DNA from: Clostridia bacterium
GTDB taxonomy: Bacteria; Bacillota; Clostridia; Oscillospirales; Ruminococcaceae
DNA length: 7,208 nt
Direction: 5' to 3'
NCBI GenBank assembly: GCA_003246805.1
Contig: QKDG01000065.1
Span: 1-7,208, forward strand
In this document: positions 1-6,095 of the stretch, piece by piece
How positions within the stretch are numbered: position 1 is the first letter of the stretch
How the letters are laid out: each line of letters opens with the position of its first letter
Position numbers and translations under genes: made by a program
Notes under the pieces: model-generated
The model's input: only the letters and a program-made list of their open reading frames with translations
Database searches by the model: none
What the model was told of the DNA's origin: nothing

Positions 1-269
1 ATTACATTAAACACAAACTCGCGAACTTCCATATGAAGTGGATGCACAAGATAATCCTGCAAAGCCTTGTCACTTTTAAAAGCCTGATTTAAGCATAAAT
101 CATAAAACTGCTTTTCTTTATTATAGTTCATTCCCGTTTCAACAGAAACCACCCCTGGTATTTTTGCACTTATATCCTTGAATTTATCTGCCAGCATCTT
201 TGCATTTTCAATGCCTGTTCTGCCTTCTGCTTCTTCTTTCATCTTAAAGAAAACAACATGTTTAATCAT
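1..269 (-). CDS. Dabb family (stress-responsive A/B barrel) protein, 3' end cut by window edge
   Basis: The frame opens with ATG at 269-267 and stays open for 89 codons to the window edge. The protein begins MIKHVVFFKMKEEAEG, has the motif IPGVVSVETGMNYN at residues 37-50, and near its end HPLHMEVREFV at 76-86. This start, the central IPG.....G.N segment and the closing HP.H..V.EFV are the pattern of Dabb dimeric ferredoxin-like barrel proteins of about 95-100 residues, so only some ten C-terminal residues are missing. A good AAGGAG site (283-278) sits eight bases before the ATG and overlaps the stop codon of the upstream dehydrogenase gene, which suggests translational coupling. The family is small and cytoplasmic, and most members have no assigned reaction; a few plant and bacterial relatives are cyclases. 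It is probably an accessory protein of the operon, function unknown. Confidence 0.88.
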   Translation of the reverse strand, partial: MIKHVVFFKMKEEAEGRTGIENAKMLADKFKDISAKIPGVVSVETGMNYNKEKQFYDLCLNQAFKSDKALQDYLVHPLHMEVREFVFNV

Positions 270-281
270 AAGTCAATCTCC

Positions 282-1241
282 TTATTTATTCACAACATTA
301 ACACTTTTGCCGGCTATGAACTGTGCTAAATTATCAACAGCAATATTCATAAGGCGTGCTCTTGATTCAAGAGGAGCCCATGCAATATGTGGGGTAATAA
401 TACAGTTCTTTGCGTTTAATAACGGATTGTCGCTCTTGATTGGCTCGGTAGAAACTACATCAACTGCCGCACCGCTCACTTTGCCACTGTTTAAAGCATC
501 AGCTAAATCCTGCTCATTAATAAGCGGACCCCTTGATGTGTTGATAATTTTAACTCCGTTTTTCATCTTTGCAATTGTATCCTTGTTGATTATCCCCTGA
601 GTAGATGGAAACAACGGACAATGCAATGATATAACATCAGATTTCTCAAGCAGTTCATCAAGTGAGGTGTATTTCAATGTATCACTTTCCAAATCCTTGT
701 TCTGGTATTCATCAAATGCAAGTACATTCATTCCAAAGCCCTGTGCAGCTTTTGCAGCCGCCTGGCCTATTCTTCCGAATCCGATAATACCCATTGTTTT
801 GCCGGCAAGCTCTATAAGCGGATAATTCCAAAAGCAAAAATCAGGGCTGATTTCCCACTTTCCTTGTTTTACGAATTCACTATGTGCCCATACGTGATGA
901 CACATTTCTAAAAGAAGTGCCATTACAAACTGTCCAACCGCAGAAGTGCCATAAGTTGGGATATTGCATACAGGTATTCCCTTTGCCTTTGCTGCTTCAG
1001 TGTCAACAATGTTATACCCTGTTGCAAGCACGCCAACAAAATTAATCCCTGGGCAGGCATCAAAAACTTCTTTTGAAAGCGGGGTTTTATTTGTGTAGAC
1101 AATTTCAGCATCTGAAATGCGTTCTGTAATCTTATCGGCAGGGGTTCTGTCATACACAGTTAGTTCACCATATTTTTTAAAAGCATCCCAGCTTAAATCA
1201 CCTGGATTTAAAGTATATCCATCAAGTACTACTATTTTCAT
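282..1241 (-). CDS. D-2-hydroxyacid dehydrogenase, hydroxypyruvate reductase/glycerate dehydrogenase type
   Basis: This 319-residue protein is a full-length NAD-dependent D-2-hydroxyacid dehydrogenase that should reduce a 2-keto acid such as hydroxypyruvate or glyoxylate to the D-2-hydroxy acid, or run in reverse, in the cytoplasm. The nucleotide-binding loop is GFGRIG at residues 154-159. Asp177 at the end of the next strand (LAFDEY) favours NAD over NADP. The expected catalytic residues are all present: Arg237 in NTSRGPL, Glu266 in STEPI and His285 in TPHIAWAP. The opening (MKIVVLDGYTLNPGDLSW) and the FCFWNYPLIELAGKT segment at 135-149 match the subgroup usually annotated as glycerate dehydrogenase. 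The ATG at 1241 is chosen because purine-rich AAAGG and AAGGG sites lie just upstream and family homology begins there. An in-frame ATG twelve codons earlier has no good site. Substrate specificity is inferred only at family level. Confidence 0.93.
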   Translation of the reverse strand: MKIVVLDGYTLNPGDLSWDAFKKYGELTVYDRTPADKITERISDAEIVYTNKTPLSKEVFDACPGINFVGVLATGYNIVDTEAAKAKGIPVCNIPTYGTSAVGQFVMALLLEMCHHVWAHSEFVKQGKWEISPDFCFWNYPLIELAGKTMGIIGFGRIGQAAAKAAQGFGMNVLAFDEYQNKDLESDTLKYTSLDELLEKSDVISLHCPLFPSTQGIINKDTIAKMKNGVKIINTSRGPLINEQDLADALNSGKVSGAAVDVVSTEPIKSDNPLLNAKNCIITPHIAWAPLESRARLMNIAVDNLAQFIAGKSVNVVNK

Positions 1242-1246
1242 TTTTT

Positions 1247-1257
1247 CCCTTACCTTT
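1247..1257 (-). promoter_or_regulatory. Ribosome binding site deciding the dehydrogenase start
   Basis: On the minus strand the bases read AAAGGTAAGGG, followed by five A residues and the ATG at 1241. The AAGGG core is five bases from this ATG. The earlier in-frame ATG at 1277 lies upstream of this site, so the shorter 319-residue product is favoured. Confidence 0.7.
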
Positions 1258-1285
1258 CTTATCATATAGCAATACATAAAGTTGT

Positions 1286-1323
1286 AGTGCCACTTTTTAA
1301 GGTGGCACTCAGCGGATTTCCGC
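1286..1323 (-). other. Two adjacent RNA hairpins in the transketolase-dehydrogenase gap
   Basis: The 116-base gap between the transketolase C-subunit stop and the dehydrogenase start holds two inverted repeats. In the transcript the first is a short stem, GCGG/CCGC with an AAAT loop (1323-1312). The second, two bases further on, is a perfect 8-bp stem, AGTGCCAC/GTGGCACT (1309-1286), with an 8-base loop. The second stem is followed by ACAACTTTAT, with no run of U, so it is not a standard intrinsic terminator on either strand. It could be an mRNA processing or stabilising structure, or a small remnant repeat. Confidence 0.55.
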
Positions 1324-1357
1324 CTAAACCTTATGCAGGGATATGAATAAAGAGATT

Positions 1358-2299
1358 TTATTTTAAAAGGTTTTTAGCAATTTCTACAATATTTTCAACA
1401 GTGATGCCATTCTTTTCAAGAAGCCTCTCATAAGGAGCTGATTCACCGAATTTGTCCTGTATTCCTACTCTCTTGACAATGCCTTTTCCCATTTCTGCCG
1501 AAATTTCGCATACAGCACTGCCAAGACCGTTTATGATATTGTGGTCTTCAACAGTAATAATATTTCCAGTTTTTTCAATTGACTCTTTTACAGCATCAAC
1601 GTCGATTGGTTTTATGGTATGCATATCAAGGAAACGAACAGATATACCTGATTCTTCAAGCTTATCAACTGCTTTATAAGCAACACTTAAAATGTCACCG
1701 TTTGCAATAATTGTAATGTCTGCGCCATCTTTTATAAGTTTAGCTTTTCCTATTTCGAATTCTTCATTCTCATCATAAATAAAAGGAATAGCGTCACGAG
1801 TAAATCTGAGATACACTGGCCCATCCCATTTTGCTGCTGCTCTGACAAGCTTTTTTGTAGAATAGAAATCCCCGCCCATAATGACAGTCATGTTAGGAAT
1901 TGTCCTGAGTATACCCATGTCTTCAATTCCCTGATGGCTTGCGCCATCATTTGCAGGGGTAAGCCCACCGTGAGAGCAAGCTATTTTAACATTTAATTTA
2001 GGATAGCAAGCCTCTTGCCTGATTTGCTCTGACATTCTCATACTGCCAAATACTGCGTAGGTTGTAACAAACGGAATCTTCCCGCATGTTGCAAGCCCGG
2101 CGGCGACACCACAAGCATTTTGTTCAGCAATACCAACATTTATATGCTGGTTTGGAAGTTCAGCCGCAAAACCAAGGGTTTTGCATGATTTTCCGATATC
2201 ACAGTCAACAACGTAAATATCCGGATTTTCCTTTCCAAGTGCTAATATTTCTTCACCATAGGCATCACGAGTTGGAAGCCCTTTGTTTTCCTTAAACAT
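1358..2299 (-). CDS. Transketolase, C-terminal subunit (pyrimidine-binding and C-terminal domains)
   Basis: This 313-residue protein is the second half of a transketolase encoded as two chains. It carries the TPP pyrimidine-binding domain and the C-terminal domain. The hallmark glutamate that activates the TPP aminopyrimidine is Glu59 in HINVGIAEQNACGVAAGLA (52-70). Other family signatures are SHGGLTPANDGASHQGIEDMG (109-129), the YLRFTRDAIP segment (163-172) and IITVEDHNIINGLGSAV (247-263). It must pair with the N-terminal subunit encoded immediately upstream. Its ATG overlaps that gene's TAA as TAATG, with a GAGGGGGG binding site (2313-2306) six bases ahead, so the two chains are translationally coupled, as suits a 1:1 complex. 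The enzyme moves two-carbon ketol units between sugars or from a 2-keto acid donor. Its position among transporter and dehydrogenase genes argues for a dedicated catabolic role rather than housekeeping pentose phosphate work. The sequence does not fix the donor or acceptor. Confidence 0.94.
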   Translation of the reverse strand: MFKENKGLPTRDAYGEEILALGKENPDIYVVDCDIGKSCKTLGFAAELPNQHINVGIAEQNACGVAAGLATCGKIPFVTTYAVFGSMRMSEQIRQEACYPKLNVKIACSHGGLTPANDGASHQGIEDMGILRTIPNMTVIMGGDFYSTKKLVRAAAKWDGPVYLRFTRDAIPFIYDENEEFEIGKAKLIKDGADITIIANGDILSVAYKAVDKLEESGISVRFLDMHTIKPIDVDAVKESIEKTGNIITVEDHNIINGLGSAVCEISAEMGKGIVKRVGIQDKFGESAPYERLLEKNGITVENIVEIAKNLLK

Positions 2300-3132
2300 T
2301 AGAATCCCCCCTCAACATCTTTAATTGCCTGTTCAAATTGCTCATCATTAGGTGCCATACCATGCCATGCAACCACGTTTTCCATAAACGAAACGCCCTT
2401 GCCCTTAACAGTTTTAGCAACAATACAATGTGGCTTTTTATTGTTTTTGCCACGAATATTATCAAGTGCTTCAACAATTTCTTCCATTTTATGGCCATCA
2501 ATGCTCTGTACTTCACAGCCAAACGCATCAAATTTCTTTGCCAAATCACCTGTCGGCATAATATCACAGCAGCAACCATCATTTTGAAGACCATTGTTAT
2601 CTACAATAATAACAAGATTGTCAAGCTCGTATTTTACAGCAGTCTGTACTGCTTCCCAAATCTGGCCTTCGTTTGACTCACCGTCACCAACAAGAACAAA
2701 CACACGATAACTCTTGTTATCTCTTTTTGCTCTGAGTGCCATACCAACAGCTGTTGAAAGCCCCTGCCCAAGAGAACCTGTACTGATATCTACGCCAGGG
2801 CATCTTTTCATATCAGGGTGCCCTTGAAGTATTGAACCTTCTTTTCTTAGAGTTTTTAAAACTTGCGTATCAAAGTAACCTCTTAAGCTCAGGCAAGTGT
2901 ATAACACAGGGCAAACATGACCTTTAGACAAGACAAATCTGTCTCTGTCATCCCATTTAGGGTTTTCAGGGTCTAAATTCATTTCCCTGAAGTAAACAGC
3001 AGTCATTAAATCAGTAGCAGAAAGTGAACCACCTGGATGACCAGATTGTGCAGTATGAATCATATCAAGAAGTGTTTTTCTTACTACCTTAGCTTGAGCT
3101 TTGAGCTCATCCACAGTAATTTGAGAATTCAT
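2299..3132 (-). CDS. Transketolase, N-terminal TPP-binding subunit
   Basis: This 277-residue chain is the TPP pyrophosphate-binding half of a split transketolase. It contains AQSGHPGGSLS (28-38), LSKGH (68-72), GHPD (104-107) and GSLGQGLS (119-126). The diphosphate/Mg motif begins at GDGESNEGQIWEA (149-161) and closes with the NN pair at 179-180. DGH at 212-214 and KGKGVSFMEN (243-252) complete the domain. An AAAGGA site lies about eight bases before the ATG, and the gene begins 39 bases after the racemase-like gene ends. It forms the active enzyme with the C-terminal subunit that overlaps its stop codon by one base. Split transketolases are common in Clostridia and archaea. Some split pairs in catabolic operons act on unusual sugars. 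An oddity is three consecutive cysteines at 187-189, just after the TPP motif where other family members usually have small or polar residues. Confidence 0.94.
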   Translation of the reverse strand: MNSQITVDELKAQAKVVRKTLLDMIHTAQSGHPGGSLSATDLMTAVYFREMNLDPENPKWDDRDRFVLSKGHVCPVLYTCLSLRGYFDTQVLKTLRKEGSILQGHPDMKRCPGVDISTGSLGQGLSTAVGMALRAKRDNKSYRVFVLVGDGESNEGQIWEAVQTAVKYELDNLVIIVDNNGLQNDGCCCDIMPTGDLAKKFDAFGCEVQSIDGHKMEEIVEALDNIRGKNNKKPHCIVAKTVKGKGVSFMENVVAWHGMAPNDEQFEQAIKDVEGGF

Positions 3133-3171
3133 AGATTATTTCCTTTCATAAATCATGCAGAGAGAATAGAA

Positions 3172-3837
3172 TTATTCGCCCATTAAAATCTTCTTGGCGT
3201 GGTCAAATCCACTAACACCAATTTTGAACAAAGGTACTCCACAATCTTCATGCTTTAAAAGGCTCATTGAAATCTGTGCAAAGCAAATAATGTCAACCTC
3301 TTTTGCAAGAGAATACAAAGCTTCACAAACCATTTCATCATGCTTTGCTCTGTCCCCTGCGCAAAGAACATCAAATGCACCGTCTGCAACCTTTGATACA
3401 ATTTCAATTTCTTTGCCAACTGCTTCAGCTTCTTCCTTCAAAAGCCTTATTGTTGCAATAGGGCTTGTGGGAAGTGTAGCAAGAACACCAATTTTTTTGC
3501 CTGCAGCAACAGCCGCCTTTGCATTTGGTTCATCAATATTGAACACTGGAATTGAAGTAATCGGGCGAAGATATTTTGCACCGGCATTTACCGAAGTACA
3601 AGTAACCATAGCGCAATCACAGCCTACAGCAGCTGCATTTTCAACATAAGAATATATTCTTCTCATAATTGCAGAAGTACATTGGCCTGCTGAAAGAGCT
3701 TCCTTTAAAAGCGTGTCGTCAACAAAATTAACAACTTCAATATCAGGGTTAGCCTCAGCAAATGGCTTGCCAAACGGGTCATAAATAATCTCTTTGAAAT
3801 TAGCAATTGTATGAATTAGTGCAAGTTTTTTTCCCAT
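3172..3837 (-). CDS. Asp/Glu/hydantoin racemase superfamily protein, single-cysteine type
   Basis: The 221-residue protein has the two-lobed racemase-fold pattern. The N-terminal lobe opens with KKLALIHT and reaches the first catalytic-cysteine site, Cys80 in MVTCTSVNAGA (77-87). The linker region contains IPVFNIDEP (96-104) and the second lobe starts at KKIGVLAT (114-121). The second lobe ends in VDIICFAQISMSLL (181-194), where classical aspartate, glutamate and hydantoin racemases carry LGC. Here Gln188 occupies the expected cysteine position, though Cys185 is three residues away. Superfamily relatives include racemases, maleate isomerase and arylmalonate decarboxylase, so the reaction is uncertain: epimerisation, isomerisation or decarboxylation of a carboxylate are all possible. 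The ATG at 3837 is chosen over an in-frame GTG at 3846, because that GTG lies within the AAAGGTG binding site. The position between transporter and transketolase suggests an early step on the imported compound. Confidence 0.85.
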   Translation of the reverse strand: MGKKLALIHTIANFKEIIYDPFGKPFAEANPDIEVVNFVDDTLLKEALSAGQCTSAIMRRIYSYVENAAAVGCDCAMVTCTSVNAGAKYLRPITSIPVFNIDEPNAKAAVAAGKKIGVLATLPTSPIATIRLLKEEAEAVGKEIEIVSKVADGAFDVLCAGDRAKHDEMVCEALYSLAKEVDIICFAQISMSLLKHEDCGVPLFKIGVSGFDHAKKILMGE

Positions 3838-3843
3838 TTTTAT

Positions 3844-3850
3844 CACCTTT
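3844..3850 (-). promoter_or_regulatory. Ribosome binding site deciding the racemase-like gene start
   Basis: AAAGGTG on the minus strand lies six bases before the ATG at 3837. The alternative in-frame GTG at 3846-3844 is part of this site and has no comparable site of its own, so the product is read as 221 rather than 224 residues. Confidence 0.7.
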
Positions 3851-3925
3851 CTTCCGGCAAAGTGTAATTTTATTGTTCTCTTTTATCTGCCGGCAATTAA
3901 AGAGACTTTATAAAAATGTTTGCGT

Positions 3926-5440
3926 TTATGCTGGAGTATGATCATTTGCAACAGGCTTTTTCTTCTTGAAAACGAATGATCTTAAAATTGTTATAACAAT
4001 AATTACAAAGAATATCAAAGATATAGGACGTGTTACAAATACGCTTACGTCACCACTGCTTACAATCAATGCTCTTCTGAAGTTTTCATCAATCATTTTA
4101 CCTAAAATCAAGCCAAGTACAATTGGTGCAGGTGAATATCCCATTTTGTCAAGAAAATATCCTAAAACACCGAATACAAATACAATTGCAATGTCAAAGG
4201 AACGCATATTGATTGCATATGCACCAACTACTGATAAAATTGATATTACCGGCATCAGATAAACTGTTGGCACCTTTAATATTTTTGACATTGGTTTAGC
4301 AATAACCTGGCCTACCAGCCACAAAGCTATAACAGCAAGCAAAATCAAAGCAGCAATATAGAAAATAAAGGTTGGGTTATCTCTCATAATCATTGGACCT
4401 GGCTTGATGTTGTGAATCATAAATGCGCCAAGCAGAACTGCTGCCGGTGGTGAGCCTGGTACTGCAAGTGTCAGCAATGGAATTGTTGCACCACCAATTG
4501 CTGCATTGTTACCAACTTCAGGTGCGATGATTCCTTCCAATGAGCCTTTTCCGTATTTTTCAGGATGCTTTGAAGATTTTTTAGCAGCGTCATATGAAAC
4601 CCAAGCTGCAACGTCTTCACCAACACCAGGAAGTGCACCTATACCAAGGCCTATAAGTGATGATTGTATAATAACTCTTATATTCTTGATAAGCTCCCTG
4701 AAAATCTTAATCTTTTCAGTTTTAACTTCTGATTTGACCTTAGCTACTTCTACCTTTTCCTGTGATCTTCTGAATGCTTTAATAACCTCAGGAATAGCAT
4801 AGAAACCAATCATTGCGGCTATCATATCAACACCACCCATCAGCGGTGTCATTCCAAGGTCAAAACGTGATGCACCGTGAAGTTTATCCATACCAACACA
4901 TGAAAGAAGCAAGCCTAAAAGTCCACCTATCCACCCTTTTATGGTAAGGTCAGAAGTTACAATTGTTCCACAAATCAGAACACCGAATAATGCAAGCATA
5001 AAGTATTCAGCTGACTGGAATTTCAATGCGATTGTTGTTAAAGGTGGTGCTATTACTGCAAGTGCGATAACACCAACTAATGTACCAAAAATTGAGGCTG
5101 CTCGTGTCAGCTTGATTGCTGATTCAGCTTTGCCCTCAAGCGCAAGAGGATGCCCTTCAAGAGCAGTCGCGGCAGCTGATGCTGTGCCAGGTATATTAAG
5201 CAGAATTGCCGAGATACTTCCGCCATAAATACCACCAACATAAATACCCATCAGAATAGCAAATGTGTATTCAATCGGCAGAGAATATGTCAAGCCCGTT
5301 AGCAAAGCAATACCCATTGTTGCCGTCAAGCCCGGTAATGCACCAATAATTACACCAAGTGTAGTAGCAAGAAGCATTACGATGATTACTTTTATGTCCA
5401 TAAGACCAATAAACTGTTGTATTAATTCAACTAACCCCAT
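3926..5440 (-). CDS. tctA: TctA-family large membrane subunit of a tripartite tricarboxylate transporter
   Basis: This 504-residue integral membrane protein has about a dozen hydrophobic segments and is the ion-driven permease of a TTT carrier. Family signatures appear twice, reflecting an internal duplication: GALPGLTATMGIALL (33-47) matched by GALPGVGEDVAAWVSY (268-283), and GGIYGGSISAILLNIPGT (69-86) matched by GNNAAIGGATIPLLTLAVPGS (310-330). The two halves are joined by a lysine/glutamate-rich linker at about 223-250, presumably cytoplasmic. The length is normal for the family, and the C-terminus ends in a basic FKKKKP tail. The ATG follows an AGGGGGTG site that overlaps the TAG stop of tctB, ten bases away, so the two membrane subunits are coupled. 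TctA works with TctB and the binding protein TctC to import carboxylates; known members carry citrate, tartrate, aromatic acids and others. The substrate here cannot be assigned. Confidence 0.96.
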   Translation of the reverse strand: MGLVELIQQFIGLMDIKVIIVMLLATTLGVIIGALPGLTATMGIALLTGLTYSLPIEYTFAILMGIYVGGIYGGSISAILLNIPGTASAAATALEGHPLALEGKAESAIKLTRAASIFGTLVGVIALAVIAPPLTTIALKFQSAEYFMLALFGVLICGTIVTSDLTIKGWIGGLLGLLLSCVGMDKLHGASRFDLGMTPLMGGVDMIAAMIGFYAIPEVIKAFRRSQEKVEVAKVKSEVKTEKIKIFRELIKNIRVIIQSSLIGLGIGALPGVGEDVAAWVSYDAAKKSSKHPEKYGKGSLEGIIAPEVGNNAAIGGATIPLLTLAVPGSPPAAVLLGAFMIHNIKPGPMIMRDNPTFIFYIAALILLAVIALWLVGQVIAKPMSKILKVPTVYLMPVISILSVVGAYAINMRSFDIAIVFVFGVLGYFLDKMGYSPAPIVLGLILGKMIDENFRRALIVSSGDVSVFVTRPISLIFFVIIVITILRSFVFKKKKPVANDHTPA

Positions 5441-5444
5441 AATG

Positions 5445-5452
5445 CACCCCCT
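5445..5452 (-). promoter_or_regulatory. tctA ribosome binding site overlapping the tctB stop codon
   Basis: AGGGGGTG on the minus strand shares bases with the TAG stop of tctB (5453-5451). The G-run ends six bases before the tctA ATG at 5440. The arrangement fits termination-reinitiation coupling of the two membrane subunits. Confidence 0.7.
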
Positions 5453-6026
5453 ATGGTAATAATATCTTTGCTACAACGCCAAAGCTTATGGTTACAAACC
5501 CTGAAGCACATGCTGCAACAATTAAAGATGTTATTATCTTCTTTTTTGTTTTTTCATTGAAAATTATAATAAATACAGATAAGTATATAAACGTCGCTAT
5601 CAAAAATGGAAGCCCCTGAAAACGCGGGATAAAATTCAAATATTTTCTGGATATAGGCAACATGATAAATAAGTATATCGCCAACAGACCAATAACGATT
5701 GAAGCCGTGTGAAATTCTTTATTTTTAAATAAAGCCAAAATCTTTTCTTTTTTGAAAAAGTCGAATCTTGCACCTTGCTTAATTGCTGTTATTAACAAAA
5801 CTATTGAACATACCAATAAAAAGAACGAAAAAATCAACGGAATTAAACCAGGAGATTTGAACCACTCAGAAAGATTCCTGTCTATCTCCTCCTGTGTGAT
5901 TATATCCCAATCCTTAGAAAAAGGATTTGAGAATAATAAAATGGATTTTACACCAAACCATATTGAAACAAGCATTAATATAATGCTGAAAATTAAATCA
6001 GCTCGCCTTAGCGTTTCCTTCTTCAA
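5451..6026 (-). CDS. tctB: TctB-family small membrane subunit of a tripartite tricarboxylate transporter
   Basis: This 191-residue protein is the small, poorly conserved membrane partner of TctA. Hydrophobic segments lie at about 10-32, 61-82, 105-125, 138-157 and 163-187. The last two are joined by a lysine-rich turn (NEKTKKK), and the chain ends VVAKILLP, like the LP ending of many TctB proteins. Positively charged residues at the N-terminus (KKETLRR) fit an inside N-terminus. The loop at 34-60 between the first two segments is charged and rich in Asp/Glu, and longer than I would expect. The start is TTG at 6026, supported by a perfect AGGAGG seven bases before it; no in-frame ATG precedes it, and the next methionine would cut into the first membrane segment. 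Location between tctC and tctA is the usual TTT order. Identification rests on topology, size, ending and context more than on motifs. Confidence 0.88.
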   Translation of the reverse strand: MKKETLRRADLIFSIILMLVSIWFGVKSILLFSNPFSKDWDIITQEEIDRNLSEWFKSPGLIPLIFSFFLLVCSIVLLITAIKQGARFDFFKKEKILALFKNKEFHTASIVIGLLAIYLFIMLPISRKYLNFIPRFQGLPFLIATFIYLSVFIIIFNEKTKKKIITSLIVAACASGFVTISFGVVAKILLP

Positions 6027-6033
6027 GATGAAT

Positions 6034-6039
6034 CCTCCT
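6034..6039 (-). promoter_or_regulatory. AGGAGG site fixing the TTG start of tctB
   Basis: A perfect AGGAGG on the minus strand is followed by seven bases and then TTG at 6026. No ATG or GTG lies at a proper distance, so tctB very probably uses TTG, which is usually a weaker start and may set a lower level of this subunit. Confidence 0.8.
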
Positions 6040-6050
6040 AAAATTGTAAT

Positions 6051-6077
6051 TATGAAGAGAGATTATCTCTCTTCATA
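6051..6077 (-). other. Perfect 12-bp hairpin between tctC and tctB
   Basis: Bases 6077-6066 and 6062-6051 form an uninterrupted 12-bp stem with a three-base loop in the transcript. The stem arm reads TATGAAGAGAGA. It begins 18 bases after the tctC stop codon and ends eleven bases before the tctB binding site. The bases after the stem read ATTACAATTTTAGG, so there is only a poor, interrupted U tract and read-through is expected. Position and form fit a 3'-end stabiliser or partial terminator that keeps the binding-protein message more abundant than the membrane-subunit message. This is common in binding-protein transporter operons, and the role here is inferred. Confidence 0.75.
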
Positions 6078-6095
6078 TTTACATTGATTAAATGA

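Noticed and set aside
178..600. Plus-strand open frame of 140 codons
   Set aside because: It lies antisense across the dehydrogenase and Dabb genes, has no recognisable protein features, and is explained as a shadow of strongly supported genes.
1242..1277. Longer dehydrogenase start giving twelve extra residues (MYCYMIRKVREK)
   Set aside because: No binding site precedes it, the extra residues overlap the real binding site, and family homology starts at MKIVVLDGYT.
1286..1309. Intrinsic terminator
   Set aside because: The 8-bp stem is not followed by a T-run on either strand, and genes continue in the same direction downstream.
1302..1320. Sigma-54 promoter suggested by GTGGCAC
   Set aside because: Neither strand has a GC-containing -12 element (TTGC-like) at the required spacing.
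2292..2594. Minus-strand 100-codon frame within the transketolase N gene
   Set aside because: It is an out-of-frame reading of a gene with all transketolase motifs intact; no motif or binding site of its own.
5752..6087. Plus-strand 111-codon frame opposite tctB
   Set aside because: Antisense to a membrane-protein gene with a convincing binding site; lysine- and asparagine-rich shadow composition with no family resemblance.
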